Assembly (NCBI GenBank): GCA_902594515.1
Contig: CACJML010000003.1
Span: forward strand, 1-64,000
Source: an uncultured SAR86 cluster bacterium
GTDB taxonomy: Bacteria > Pseudomonadota > Gammaproteobacteria > Magnimaribacterales > D2472
Reading direction: 5' to 3'
Length of the DNA stretch: 64,000 nucleotides
Notes under the pieces: generated by a model
Told to the model about the DNA's origin: nothing
The model's database searches: none
The model's input: the letters and a program-made list of their open reading frames with translations, nothing else
Program-made: the position numbers and the translations under genes
Part shown: positions 54,895 to 64,000 of the stretch, in pieces
How the letters are laid out: the number at the start of each line of letters is the position of its first letter
How positions within the stretch are numbered: the first letter of the stretch is position 1

Positions 54895-56016
54895 ATGATT
54901 ATTGGCGCACTAAAAACTTCTAGCCCAACTGACAAAAGATCAGTTCTTCATCCAGAGACAATCTCTAGGTTAGTAAATTTAGAAGGCGTGAAAGTTATAT
55001 TTGAATCTGGTATCGGTCAAGGCATAAATGTATCTGACAGTGAATTTGAAAAAAATAATTTAATTTCAGTGTCTCGTCATAACTGTTTAAGTGAAGCAGA
55101 TATTTTAATTGTTCCATCGGCTCTATCGAGTGAGGAAGTTCAAGCACTAAAAAAGAATTCAATTATATTAGGCATGATTGATCCTTTTGGAAACAAAGAA
55201 CATCTAAAAATGCTTGAAACTTCTGGACAAACAGCTGTAAGCATGGAATTTATACCTCGAATAACCAGAGCACAAAAAATGGATGTTTTGAGCTCTCAAG
55301 CTAATCTCGCAGGTTATTCTGCAGTCATAGAAGCTTCAAGCTTACTATCTTCAGCTCTACCAATGATGATGACAGCTGCTGGAACTTTAAAACCTGCAAA
55401 AGTTTTTGTGATAGGCGTTGGTGTAGCAGGCCTTCAAGCTATTGCTACCGCAAAGAGACTAGGCGCTAGAGTAGAGGCTTTTGATACTCGTGATGTGGTT
55501 GAAGAGCAAGTGAAGTCATTGGGTGCTAAATTTGTAAAAATTGATCTAGGTGAGACAGGTGAAACTGACCAAGGCTATGCCAAGGAATTAACCGAAGAGC
55601 AGATAGCTAAGCAAAAAGAACTCCAATCCAAAGTATGCGAAAGGTCAGATATCGTAATCACTACTGCTCAGCTTTTTGGAAGACCTGCTCCCAAATTAAT
55701 TGATCAATCTACGATCAGTAAAATGAAACCAGGAAGTGTAATACTAGATATGGCAGTTGAAAGCGGCGGCAATGTAGAAGGATCCATAGTAGATCAAGTT
55801 GTTGAAAATAATGGCGTAAAAATTGTAGGTATATCCAATTTAGCTTCTAGGGTTGCCGGTCATGCTTCAGTAGCATTATCAAATAATATTATTAACTGGA
55901 TCACAGAGTTTTTTGATAAAGAATCTGACTCGATAAATCTTGATTTTGAAGATGAGATCATTAAAAGCAGTGTTCTAGTTCACCAAGGTAAAATTAGGGA
56001 CGAGAGGTTTAAATAA
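54895..56016 (+). CDS. pntAA: NAD(P) transhydrogenase alpha subunit, NAD(H)-binding part
   Basis: Domain I of proton-translocating transhydrogenase, which passes hydride between NADH and NADP+ using the proton gradient. 373 residues. Seen: alanine-dehydrogenase-like N terminus (GALKTSSPTDKRSVLHPETI in part), RITRAQKMDVLSSQANLAGY and the dinucleotide fold VIGVGVAGLQAIATAKRLGA with acidic FDTRD. The membrane part is encoded separately by pntAB, a split arrangement common outside enterobacteria. It abuts pntAB, sharing one base. Confidence 0.95.
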   Translation: MIIGALKTSSPTDKRSVLHPETISRLVNLEGVKVIFESGIGQGINVSDSEFEKNNLISVSRHNCLSEADILIVPSALSSEEVQALKKNSIILGMIDPFGNKEHLKMLETSGQTAVSMEFIPRITRAQKMDVLSSQANLAGYSAVIEASSLLSSALPMMMTAAGTLKPAKVFVIGVGVAGLQAIATAKRLGARVEAFDTRDVVEEQVKSLGAKFVKIDLGETGETDQGYAKELTEEQIAKQKELQSKVCERSDIVITTAQLFGRPAPKLIDQSTISKMKPGSVILDMAVESGGNVEGSIVDQVVENNGVKIVGISNLASRVAGHASVALSNNIINWITEFFDKESDSINLDFEDEIIKSSVLVHQGKIRDERFK

Positions 56017-56291
56017 TGGAAGTATATATTTTGCTTGGATTTGTTCTACTATTATCAATTTTTCTTGGTCTAGAGCTTATCTCCAAGGTCCCTAGTACTC
56101 TTCATACACCACTTATGTCAGGTGCAAATGCTATTTCAGGTATAGCACTGGTGGGAGCTTTAATGCTAAGTGCTGAAGGTCAAATACAAAATGTTTTAGC
56201 ATTTTTTGCAATATTATTTGCATCCATAAATGTTTTCGGGGGCTATTTAGTAACTAATAGAATGCTGAGCATGTTTAAAAAGAAATCTTAA
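56016..56291 (+). CDS. pntAB: NAD(P) transhydrogenase alpha subunit, membrane part
   Basis: 91 residues forming about three membrane helices of the proton channel (domain IIa): VYILLGFVLLLSIFLGLELI, then HTPLMSGANAISGIALVGA, a family signature, and VLAFFAILFASINVFGGYLV. C-terminal TNRMLSMFKKK. One-base overlaps with both pntAA and pntB show a tightly coupled operon. Confidence 0.95.
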   Translation: MEVYILLGFVLLLSIFLGLELISKVPSTLHTPLMSGANAISGIALVGALMLSAEGQIQNVLAFFAILFASINVFGGYLVTNRMLSMFKKKS

Positions 56292-57673
56292 TGTACACCT
56301 TGATAGACATTACCATTTTTCAGAACCTCGTTTATATAGTTTCTTCTGTTCTATTTATTTTAGGTATCAAGATGCTTGGTAAAGAGTCGACTGCAGTTCG
56401 AGGCAATTTACTTTCTTCAGTTGCCATGTTGTCAGCAGTCTCTGTAACACTTATCGACGTAGATATTGGTATTACTATTATCATTTCGGCAATAATCCTG
56501 GGTGCCTTAATAGGCTCTGTGATTGCACTGAAAGTGAAGATGACTGCAATCCCAGAAATGGTAGCTTTATTTAATGGGTTTGGGGGAATGGCTTCCTTTC
56601 TAATAGCCTGGTCACAGTTTACTGACACGCAACCAGCTTTATTACAGAATCTTCTAATTATGATAACCATTTACATTGGGGGGATAACCTTCTCTGGATC
56701 AATTGTGGCTTATGGAAAATTATCAGAAAAAATCAACCTCGAGAAAGGATCTTTAGTAACAAATATTTTAGTTACATTCTTTTATCTTAGTATTCCTGCC
56801 TTATTAATTATGATGTTTGCTCCAGCTTTGAGCATAGATTTAAATTTTATTTTTTTTGGATTTTTAGTATTAACAGTGTTGGCAGGACTTGGTTTCGTCA
56901 TGCCCATTGGCGGTGGTGACATGCCGGTAGTAATTTCGTTACTGAATTCCCTTTCTGGAATTGCTGCTGCATTTGCAGGTTTGCTATTACTAAATAATGT
57001 GTTGATAGTGGCAGGCTCCTTAGTTGGCGCCAGTGGTTTGATTTTGACCATTATCATGGCCAAGGCGATGAATAGAACAATTGGAAATATTTTATTTGTT
57101 GGTTATGCATCTGCTTCCTCGACTAAATCAGAGGGTGAGCAGGGAGAAGTCAAACCTATAACTGCAGAAGATGCCTATTTAATATTAGAAAATGCTTCTT
57201 CGGTACTAGTGGTTCCAGGATATGGAATGGCGGTTGCTCAAGCGCAACATGTTGTTAGAGAGTTAGGGGAGCTCTTGGAAGAAAATGGTACTGAAGTTAA
57301 ATATGGAATCCATCCTGTTGCAGGAAGGATGCCTGGTCATATGAATGTTCTCCTTGCAGAAGCAAACGTTTCTTATGATTTGCTTGTAGAGCCAGACGAT
57401 GTGAATCCAACTATGGATACTTTTGATGTAGCAGTGGTCATTGGTGCTAATGATGTTGTTAATCCATCAGCCACTGAAGAGCCTGGAAGCCCTATTTACG
57501 GAATGCCAATTATTGAAGTTCATAATGCTAAGACTGTTTTTGTACTTAAAAGATCAATGTCATCTGGCTTCGCTGGAGTTCAAAATCCACTGTTTTTTAA
57601 AGAAAATACTAGGATGCTCTTTGGCGACGCAAAAGAGTCAATTGGGACCGTAGTTTCCGAGTTTAAAGACTAA
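56291..57673 (+). CDS. pntB: NAD(P) transhydrogenase beta subunit
   Basis: 460 residues with about eight or nine membrane helices (domain IIb) and a C-terminal NADP(H)-binding domain III. Seen: GFGGMASFLIAWSQF, GGGDMPVVISLLNSLSGIAAA, then VVPGYGMAVAQAQHVVRELG and IHPVAGRMPGHMNVLLAEA, and near the C terminus VIGANDVVNPSA. Complete. Expected to supply NADPH. Confidence 0.96.
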   Translation: MYTLIDITIFQNLVYIVSSVLFILGIKMLGKESTAVRGNLLSSVAMLSAVSVTLIDVDIGITIIISAIILGALIGSVIALKVKMTAIPEMVALFNGFGGMASFLIAWSQFTDTQPALLQNLLIMITIYIGGITFSGSIVAYGKLSEKINLEKGSLVTNILVTFFYLSIPALLIMMFAPALSIDLNFIFFGFLVLTVLAGLGFVMPIGGGDMPVVISLLNSLSGIAAAFAGLLLLNNVLIVAGSLVGASGLILTIIMAKAMNRTIGNILFVGYASASSTKSEGEQGEVKPITAEDAYLILENASSVLVVPGYGMAVAQAQHVVRELGELLEENGTEVKYGIHPVAGRMPGHMNVLLAEANVSYDLLVEPDDVNPTMDTFDVAVVIGANDVVNPSATEEPGSPIYGMPIIEVHNAKTVFVLKRSMSSGFAGVQNPLFFKENTRMLFGDAKESIGTVVSEFKD

Positions 57674-57690
57674 TTTTATCCCCTAAAATA

Positions 57691-57720
57691 TGGTAAAATT
57701 TATACCTTAAATTAAGGTAT
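57691..57720 (+). promoter_or_regulatory. gyrA extended -10 promoter followed by a 19-bp palindrome
   Basis: TGG-TAAAAT (57691-57699) reads as an extended -10. A perfect palindrome, ATACCTTAA-A-TTAAGGTAT (57702-57720), begins 3 bp later and so covers the expected start of transcription. There is no T tract after it, so it is unlikely to terminate pntB. A partial GGTA...TACC palindrome overlaps its left side. Confidence 0.5.
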
Positions 57721-57759
57721 TTAATAGATATTTAATCTGTCAAAAACCCAGAGAAATTT

Positions 57760-60297
57760 ATGTCAGATTTTGCCAAAGAAATACTCCCAATAAGCATCGA
57801 AGATGAGCTGAAACAGTCTTATCTAAGCTACGCAATGAGCGTAATTCATGGTAGAGCCCTGCCTGATGTCAGGGATGGCTTGAAGCCTGTTCATCGTCGC
57901 ATACTCTTTGCCATGCACGACTTAAAAAACTATTACAACAGACCTTACAAAAAATCTGCTAGAGTCGTAGGTGATGTGATTGGTAAATATCATCCTCATG
58001 GTGATAGTGCAGTCTATGATGCCATGGTCAGAATGGCACAAGATTTTTCTATGAGATACATGTTGGTAGAAGGACAGGGGAATTTTGGCTCAATTGATGG
58101 AGATCCACCTGCTGCAATGAGATATACCGAAGTACGGATGTCAAAAATTACTGACCAACTTTTGGCAGATATAGAAAAAGATACTGTTAACTTTTCACCC
58201 AATTATGATGGGTCTGAGCAAATTCCCGATGTCCTTCCAACCAGAGTCCCAACTCTATTAGTAAATGGCTCATCTGGTATCGCAGTTGGAATGGCAACCA
58301 ATATACCCCCGCATAATCTTACTGAGGTCATTAATGGATCCCTTGCACTCCTAGAAAATCCCAAGACTAATATTGATCAGCTGACGCAATCAATTTCGGG
58401 ACCCGATTTTCCAACAGGAGGAATTATTGATGGAAAGATGGGAATCTATGAGGCTTATAACACTGGCAGGGGAATTATTTATGTCAGAGCCAAAACTTCA
58501 GTTGAAGAAGATAAATCAGGCAATCAATCATTGGTAATTAATGAAATACCATACATGGTTAACAAAGCTCGCATGCTAGAAAAGATTGCTGAACTTGTTA
58601 AGGATAAAAAGATTGATGGTATAAGAGAAATTAGAGATGAATCTGATAAAGATGGCCTCAGAGTTGTGATTGATGTTAAAAAAGGAGAATCAGTCGATGT
58701 CCTTGAGAACAATCTTTATGCTCAAACTCAATTAGAGCAATCATTTGGCATCAATTTTACTGTTCTTGTAAACGGACAACCAAAAGTTCTAAATTTAAAG
58801 GAAATCCTTCAGGAGTTTATTAAGCATAGAAAAGATGTCGTTACCAAAAGAACAAAATTTGAACTTAAGAAAGCTAAAGACAGAGGCCATATTGTCGAAG
58901 GCCTGATGGTAGCTATTGCTAATATTGATGCAATCATTACTATCATCAAAAAATCTAAGGACCCAAAGATTGCTGCAGCTGAGCTATGCAAAAAAACATG
59001 GAAAGCCGGTCCAATTGAAGCCATTCTTAAGAAAGTAGGCAAAGATGCATGCAAGCCAAAGGGACTTCCTACTGACTTAGGCCTTAAAGGTAAAAATTAC
59101 AAACTTTCACCCGACCAAGCTAAATCAATTCTTGAGCTGAGGCTCGGGCGGTTAACCGGACTTGAGCAAGACAATTTATCATCTGAATTTAATGAATTAA
59201 TTGAGAAGATTCAAAAATTACAAGAAATCCTAGATGATAAAGATGTGCTACAAGGGGTTGTTCGTGATGAGCTCAATGAAATCAAAGAAAATTTTGGCGA
59301 TGAAAGGAAAACAGATATTAATGACGCAAGACAAGATATTTCAAATGAAGATCTGATTCCTGAAGAGACTAGAGTATTAACTCTTTCAAGAAGTGGCTAT
59401 GCTAAAACCCAGCCTCTTACTGAGTACAGAGAACAGAGAAGAGGAGGTATGGGCAAGGCTGCAGCTTCTGTGAAAGAGGAAGACCTTATTCAAAATCTAT
59501 ATGTTCTTAGCTCGCACTCGCAGTTATTATGCTTCACAACTCTAGGAAAAGTTTACTGGTTAAAGGTTTATGAAATTCCTGTTGCCAGTAGAACCTCAAA
59601 AGGTAGACCGCTGGTAAATATGCTCAATCTCGACGATGATGAGACTGTTACTCAAATTTTACCGGTTGAAGATTTTGCTGAAGATAAGTATGTCTTTATG
59701 GCAACTAGAAACGGTACAGTGAAAAAAACTTCTCTTAAGTTTTTTGCAAAGAAGTATAAATCAGGAATCAAAGCAATAAAGCTCGATGAGGGCGATAAAC
59801 TAGTTGGGTCAGTAGTAACTGACGGCGATCAAGAAATTCTTCTAGCATCTCTCTCTGGGAAACTTATTCGATTTCATGAATCTAAAGTGAGGCCAATGGG
59901 CAGAACCGCAAGAGGTGTTAGAGGCATGAGATTGCAGAAAGATATGAAAATTATTTCTCTAATGGTGGGAGATACAACCAAGACAATTTTATGTCTTTCA
60001 GAAAACGGGTACGGCAAGAAATCTAAGCTTGAAGATTTCACAATGCATAATCGGGGCGGTCAAGGTGTTATTGCTCTAAAAACTTCAGATAGAAATGGCT
60101 TAATGGTATCTGCGTCTTCGGTCGATGAAGAAGATGGAATTATGCTTATTAGCGATAAAGGTACAATGATTCGTACAAGCGTTGGGCAAATACCTACGCT
60201 TGGAAGAAATACTCAAGGCGTCAAAGTTATTACCCCTAAAGAAGGTGAAAAACTCATCGAAGGGGTACGAATACCTCCTGATGAAGAAGAGGACTAG
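57760..60297 (+). CDS. gyrA: DNA gyrase subunit A
   Basis: Breakage-reunion subunit of gyrase, 845 residues. The quinolone-determining region is [10 protein letters not shown], with Ser83 and Asp87 in E. coli numbering, the sensitive-type residues. The catalytic Tyr122 is in [10 protein letters not shown]. The C-terminal wrapping domain contains the GyrA box QRRGGMGK. ParC is excluded by that box. Followed by serC after 3 bp, with GAGGA before the serC start. Preceded by an 86-bp gap with its own promoter and palindrome. Confidence 0.97.
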   Translation: MSDFAKEILPISIEDELKQSYLSYAMSVIHGRALPDVRDGLKPVHRRILFAMHDLKNYYNRPYKKSARVVGDVIGKYHPHGDSAVYDAMVRMAQDFSMRYMLVEGQGNFGSIDGDPPAAMRYTEVRMSKITDQLLADIEKDTVNFSPNYDGSEQIPDVLPTRVPTLLVNGSSGIAVGMATNIPPHNLTEVINGSLALLENPKTNIDQLTQSISGPDFPTGGIIDGKMGIYEAYNTGRGIIYVRAKTSVEEDKSGNQSLVINEIPYMVNKARMLEKIAELVKDKKIDGIREIRDESDKDGLRVVIDVKKGESVDVLENNLYAQTQLEQSFGINFTVLVNGQPKVLNLKEILQEFIKHRKDVVTKRTKFELKKAKDRGHIVEGLMVAIANIDAIITIIKKSKDPKIAAAELCKKTWKAGPIEAILKKVGKDACKPKGLPTDLGLKGKNYKLSPDQAKSILELRLGRLTGLEQDNLSSEFNELIEKIQKLQEILDDKDVLQGVVRDELNEIKENFGDERKTDINDARQDISNEDLIPEETRVLTLSRSGYAKTQPLTEYREQRRGGMGKAAASVKEEDLIQNLYVLSSHSQLLCFTTLGKVYWLKVYEIPVASRTSKGRPLVNMLNLDDDETVTQILPVEDFAEDKYVFMATRNGTVKKTSLKFFAKKYKSGIKAIKLDEGDKLVGSVVTDGDQEILLASLSGKLIRFHESKVRPMGRTARGVRGMRLQKDMKIISLMVGDTTKTILCLSENGYGKKSKLEDFTMHNRGGQGVIALKTSDRNGLMVSASSVDEEDGIMLISDKGTMIRTSVGQIPTLGRNTQGVKVITPKEGEKLIEGVRIPPDEEED

Positions 60298-60300
60298 CCA

Positions 60301-61374
60301 ATGAGAAAATGGAATTTCTCGGCTGGACCTGCAACTATTCCTGAATCCGTTCTTAAGGAAACACAGGAAGAGCTTTTAGAGTTTAAATCCACTGGTATGT
60401 CTGTGATGGAGATGAGTCATAGATCCAAAGATTATGGTGAGATCGCCAATGCTGCTAGAGATGATTTAATTGAACTTTTAGAGGTTCCTGATTCTCATGA
60501 TGTTTTATTTCTTCAGGGTGGCGCTACTCTTCAATTTGGCTTAATCCCAATGAACTTTGCCCACCTAGGCATTCCTGAATATTTAGAGACTGGAACTTGG
60601 TCCACAAAGGCTATCAAAGAATGTTCTAAAGTATGTGATCTAAATATTTGTGCTTCCTCTGAGGAGTCTAATTTTACTAATGTGCCAGAACTTACAGACT
60701 GGAAATTTAGATCATCAAATGGCTATTTTCATTATGTAGCCAATGAAACGATCCAAGGCAATGCAATTCATGATGTTCCATCAGTTGAGAACCCCATCAT
60801 TGCTGATATGTCATCTGTTATTCTTGCGGAACCAATAGACGTCTCAAAGTTTTCAATGATTTATGCGGGTGCTCAAAAGAACATTGGCCCAGCAGGTTTA
60901 ACCATAGCAATTATTAGCAAAGATCTATTGTTATCATGCAATAAAGATCTTCCAAATATCATGAATTATGATAAACACGCTCAATCAGGTTCAATGCTGA
61001 ATACTCCGCCAACATTTGCATGGTACATGGCAGGTAAAGTTTTTAAATGGCTTAAGTCTTTAGGCGGTCTTGAGGCATTAAAAGAGCGTAATTATTTAAA
61101 AGCGTCAACATTGTATGACTACATTGATAGGAGTGACTTCTACAGTAATCCAGTTGCCAAAAATAATAGATCAATTATGAATATTCCTTTTATTTTAAAA
61201 AGCCCTGATCTAGATGGCACTTTTCTAAAGGAAGCTGAAAGTGAAAATCTTCTAAATTTAAAAGGGCATAGATCAGTTGGAGGAATGAGAGCTAGCATCT
61301 ATAATGCCATGCCTCAGGAGGCAATAGATGATTTAATAGCCTTTATGGAGGCTTTTGAATCAAAATATGGGTAA
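60301..61374 (+). CDS. serC: Phosphoserine aminotransferase
   Basis: PLP enzyme for serine synthesis (and pyridoxal synthesis through PdxB/SerC in gammaproteobacteria). 357 residues. Seen: NFSAGPATIPESVL, MEMSHRSKDY, FLQGGATLQFG, the PLP-lysine stretch YAGAQKNIGPAGLTI, and GHRSVGGMRASIYNAMP. Full length. Its last base is the first of pheA (TAATG-type join), part of gyrA-serC-pheA-hisC-tyrA. Confidence 0.96.
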   Translation: MRKWNFSAGPATIPESVLKETQEELLEFKSTGMSVMEMSHRSKDYGEIANAARDDLIELLEVPDSHDVLFLQGGATLQFGLIPMNFAHLGIPEYLETGTWSTKAIKECSKVCDLNICASSEESNFTNVPELTDWKFRSSNGYFHYVANETIQGNAIHDVPSVENPIIADMSSVILAEPIDVSKFSMIYAGAQKNIGPAGLTIAIISKDLLLSCNKDLPNIMNYDKHAQSGSMLNTPPTFAWYMAGKVFKWLKSLGGLEALKERNYLKASTLYDYIDRSDFYSNPVAKNNRSIMNIPFILKSPDLDGTFLKEAESENLLNLKGHRSVGGMRASIYNAMPQEAIDDLIAFMEAFESKYG

Positions 61375-62459
61375 TGGTGACAAAGACAAAAATTGAACAA
61401 GTCAGAAAAAAAATTGACAAAATAGATGACCAAATTCTTGAACTTATTCAAAAAAGAGGCGTTCATGCTAAAGACATTGGAAGTCTAAAGTCTCAACTTT
61501 CAGCAAAGTCTAGTTTTTATAAGCCTGAGAGAGAGGCTCAAATATTGAGAAGACTTATTGAAAAAAACTCTGGCTTGATATCAGATAAAAAAGTTAAGTC
61601 TATATTTAAAGAGCTTATTTCAGCTTGTCTTTCTTTAGAAGAGTCCTTAAAGATAGCTTTTTTGGGCCCTTTAGGCACTCACTCCGAAGCTGCAGTCAAG
61701 AAACACTTTGGATCATCCATAAATCTTGATCCGCGAGCAACGATTGATGATGTTTTCTATCAAGTAACTAACGGAGCTTCACAGTTTGGAATGGTGCCTT
61801 TCGAGAATTCATCTGAAGGGGTAGTAAATGCAACATTAAATTGCCTGGTTGATGAAAAGTTATTGATTTGTGGTGAAACATATTTGGATATTGAGCATAA
61901 CTTAGCTGGCAGGGCGACTTCAAAAATTAGTACCGCAAAAGTAATTGCTTCACACCCTCAAGCGCTTGGTCAATGCAGTAAGTGGTTAGAAAATAATTTA
62001 CCCAATATAAAAAGGAAGCTAACTTCCAGCACAGCAAAAGCTGCGGAATTAGCCAAATCAAATAAAGACACTTTGTGTATTGTTGGAAGTCTGGCTGTTG
62101 AGAAATATAAGCTCAAAACGCATGCACAAAAAATAGAAAATCATTCAGATAACAGAACCAGGTTTCTTATAGTTGGCAATCAAAAAATTTCTAAAACAGG
62201 AAAAGATAAAACATCTTTATTAATCCAAACCAATAATAAACCTGGAGCATTGGTTAAATTGCTTAAACCATTTGAAGAAAAGAAAATTAATCTTTTTAGG
62301 GTTGAAACTCGTCCATCGAGATCAACTCGAGACTCTCATAATTTTTTTATTGACTCTGCAGGACACCAATCCGACAGCAAACTTCAAAAAGTGATTTCAA
62401 CGATAAGAAGTGATGGAGCTTTTGTAAGGATCTTAGGCTCTTATCCAGATGAATCATGA
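61374..62459 (+). CDS. pheA: Chorismate mutase/prephenate dehydratase (P-protein)
   Basis: Bifunctional enzyme leading to phenylpyruvate, 361 residues. The start as drawn is ATG at 61374. The N-terminal AroQ chorismate mutase runs to about residue 90 (KIDKIDDQILELIQKRG). The dehydratase domain has FLGPLGTHSEAA, GMVPFENSSEG and the TRF motif NRTRFLIVG. A C-terminal ACT domain (LLIQTNNKPGALVKLL, then RVETRPSR) suggests Phe feedback inhibition. It overlaps hisC by 4 nt (ATGA). Confidence 0.95.
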   Translation: MVTKTKIEQVRKKIDKIDDQILELIQKRGVHAKDIGSLKSQLSAKSSFYKPEREAQILRRLIEKNSGLISDKKVKSIFKELISACLSLEESLKIAFLGPLGTHSEAAVKKHFGSSINLDPRATIDDVFYQVTNGASQFGMVPFENSSEGVVNATLNCLVDEKLLICGETYLDIEHNLAGRATSKISTAKVIASHPQALGQCSKWLENNLPNIKRKLTSSTAKAAELAKSNKDTLCIVGSLAVEKYKLKTHAQKIENHSDNRTRFLIVGNQKISKTGKDKTSLLIQTNNKPGALVKLLKPFEEKKINLFRVETRPSRSTRDSHNFFIDSAGHQSDSKLQKVISTIRSDGAFVRILGSYPDES

Positions 62460-63554
62460 GCAATGATATTTTTTCTAGACTGAATCCTGGAATCTCTGAT
62501 CTAGCTCCTTATGAACCAGGAAAACCTATCGATGATGTCGCTAAAGAATATGGGATTAGCAACATCATCAAGCTTGCATCCAATGAAAATCCTTTGGGTG
62601 CATCACCTAAAGCATTGAGAAGCATAGCTGACTTAGATGATAGCCTTCATTTATATCCAGATGGTAATTGCACCGAACTCAAGAATGCAATTGCTCATCA
62701 TGAAAAAGTTCCAGAAGAATCTGTAATCCTTGGGAATGGGTCCAACGAAGTATTGGAATTGATTGCAAGAGCTTGGCTTAACCCAAGCAGAAACGCTATT
62801 ACTTCAAAACATGCATTCGCAGTCTATAAGATAGTTACACAAGCTGCCGGAGCAAAGCTAATAGAGGTTGAAGCAAAAAAACTGGAAATTCAACCTTGAA
62901 GCTTTTCACAACTACTTTAATGAAGAAACCGCTGTAATATTCATAGCGAATCCAAATAATCCAACGGGTACATATAACACCCACAAAGAAATTGAAGATT
63001 TTCTTTTAAATGTGCCCTCAAATATATTGGTTGTATTAGATTGCGCATACTATGAATATGTTCAAGAAAATGACTATGTAGATGTTCATCAGTTATTAAA
63101 TAAGTACGAAAATTTAATTGTGACAAAATCATTTTCAAAAATTCAAGGTCTTGCAGCAATAAGGCTTGGCTATGGATTGGCTAATGCCTCATTAATTGAG
63201 AGTTTAAACAGAATCAGACAACCTTTTAATATTAATTCTTTTGCACAAAAGTTAGCCATTAATGCTATTGATGATAAGGAGCACATTCAAAAGAGCATAG
63301 ATGTAAATCAGGAAGGGCTTAAGTACCTTTCTGAAGAGCTTTCAAAATTAAACCTTACAACAATACCATCCGTTGGAAATTTTATATCTTTTAATGGACA
63401 GTTTAATGGGAAAGAGCTATTCGAGGCTCTTTTAAGAAAGGGAATAATTGTTAGACAAATTGATTTATACGACATGCCTGATTTCATTAGGGTGACTGTA
63501 GGCACTATGGAACAAAATCAAATATTTATAAGTGCACTCAAAGAATTATTATGA
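62456..63554 (+). CDS. hisC: Histidinol-phosphate aminotransferase, interrupted by a one-base frameshift
   Basis: PLP aminotransferase (HisC2 type in this operon, acting on histidinol phosphate and/or aromatic 2-oxo acids). The first frame (62456-62899) has LASNENPLG and LGNGSNEVLELIARAW. The second (from about 62868 to 63554) has FIANPNNPTGTY, the PLP-lysine stretch TKSFSKIQGLAAIRLGYG and IRVTVGT. The break is in a run of seven A at 62875-62881; six A would fuse the frames into ...EVEAKNWKF..., the expected family sequence. Everything else is intact, so this is a sequencing error, a recent mutation, or slippage-corrected expression. It overlaps tyrA by 4 nt. Confidence 0.9.
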
Positions 63555-64000
63555 ATAATATTGTCATTTGTGGGATTGGCTTAATTGGCGGCTCAATTGC
63601 GAAAGGTCTCTCTAAGAACAATTTCAATGTATATGTCATTGATTCAAATCTTGACTCCAAAAACAACGCTATTAGAAACAAGCATGCCCATGAGGCCATG
63701 CATTCAGTTGAAGAAGTAAAAAAACTAGAAGATGCTATTTTTATTTTTGCTACTCCACCCAAAACAACACTTGAAATTTTAAAAAAAAATGAATGGTTGC
63801 TTAGTTCAAAGTTCTCTGTCACTGATGTAACTAGTGTAAAAACCGAGCTTATAAAATATTTAAAAGGTTTCGATGCTGAGAATTTCATTCTCTCTCATCC
63901 AATTTCTGGATCTCATCTAAGTGGGTTTGAGAATTCAAGTGAAAATCTTTTTGCTGGTAAGACAACTATTATCTCTTCACTTGGCTCATCTAAATTTCAT
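63551..64000 (+). CDS. tyrA: Prephenate dehydrogenase, 3' end outside window
   Basis: The first 150 codons are open to the end of the window. N-terminal NAD-binding loop VICGIGLIGGSIAKGL, then IFIFATPPKTTLEIL, VTDVTSVKTELI and the substrate-binding HPISGSHLSGFENS, as in TyrA of the gyrA-serC-pheA-hisC-tyrA cluster. In Pseudomonas relatives this gene may be fused to aroA; the fusion state cannot be seen here. It starts within the hisC stop (ATGA). Confidence 0.93.
   Translation, partial: MNNIVICGIGLIGGSIAKGLSKNNFNVYVIDSNLDSKNNAIRNKHAHEAMHSVEEVKKLEDAIFIFATPPKTTLEILKKNEWLLSSKFSVTDVTSVKTELIKYLKGFDAENFILSHPISGSHLSGFENSSENLFAGKTTIISSLGSSKFH

Noticed and set aside
62456-63554. Two separate aminotransferase genes
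   Set aside because: The pieces are consecutive halves of one HisC joined at a poly-A run; neither half is a complete enzyme.

Overview
This 64 kb window is a dense, visibly AT-rich stretch of bacterial chromosome. It has almost no non-coding DNA: the largest gap between genes is about 230 bp, and many genes overlap by 1-60 nt. Protein content and gene neighbourhoods (mrcA/aroKB, algC-slmA, miaA-hflKC-purA, nrdR-ribD-ribB-ribH-nusB, xseB-ispA-dxs, scpAB-rluB, ubiG-mupP-yciK, infC-rpmI-rplT-pheST-ihfA, gyrA-serC-pheA-hisC-tyrA) are those of a gammaproteobacterium. The AT bias, compaction, loss of usual neighbours (pil genes, gltD, hfq/hflX, hisZ, riboflavin synthase), a large TonB-dependent receptor and a DUF3604 protein suggest a streamlined marine lineage such as SAR86. 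That placement is inference. I saw no rRNA, tRNA, CRISPR, IS element, integrase or prophage.

Layout. 1-10 kb: gltB (5' end cut by the window), aroK-aroB, mrcA and algC-slmA. 10-17 kb: ilvE, then an envelope-glycolipid island (GT4 glycosyltransferase, methyltransferase, alpha/alpha-toroid protein, and on the other strand a second methyltransferase and an LpxL-like acyltransferase), ending at waaA. 17-24 kb: glnB, miaA, hflK-hflC, purA and a DUF3604 protein. 23.5-29 kb, minus strand: glyA-nrdR-ribD-ribBX-ribH-nusB and nth. 29-35 kb: TonB-dependent receptor with a clear terminator, a 99-aa LETM1-like protein, thiolase, thiL and pgpA. 35-44.5 kb, minus strand: aroG, a DnaT-like/lambda-P-like pair, a two-gene RND system, xseB-ispA-dxs. 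44.6-49.4 kb: scpA-scpB-rluB-glycosylase, and convergent ubiG-mupP-yciK. 49.6-54 kb: infC-rpmI-rplT-pheS-pheT-ihfA. 54-57.7 kb: an SDR gene divergent from a three-gene pntAA-pntAB-pntB operon. 57.8-64 kb: gyrA-serC-pheA-hisC-tyrA (tyrA cut by the window end).

Most of the window is housekeeping: shikimate and aromatic amino acid synthesis (aroK, aroB, aroG, pheA, hisC, tyrA), riboflavin, isoprenoid precursors, translation, cell-wall synthesis and recycling, and chromosome management (gyrA, scpAB, ihfA, slmA). The points most worth a second look are: a chromosomal DnaT/P-type candidate helicase-loading pair; an RND adaptor lacking its alpha-helical hairpin; a PheT lacking its tRNA-binding OB domain; an infC that apparently starts at ATA; a consensus NrdR box in front of scpA; nested palindromes controlling pntAA and gyrA; and a one-base frameshift in hisC.
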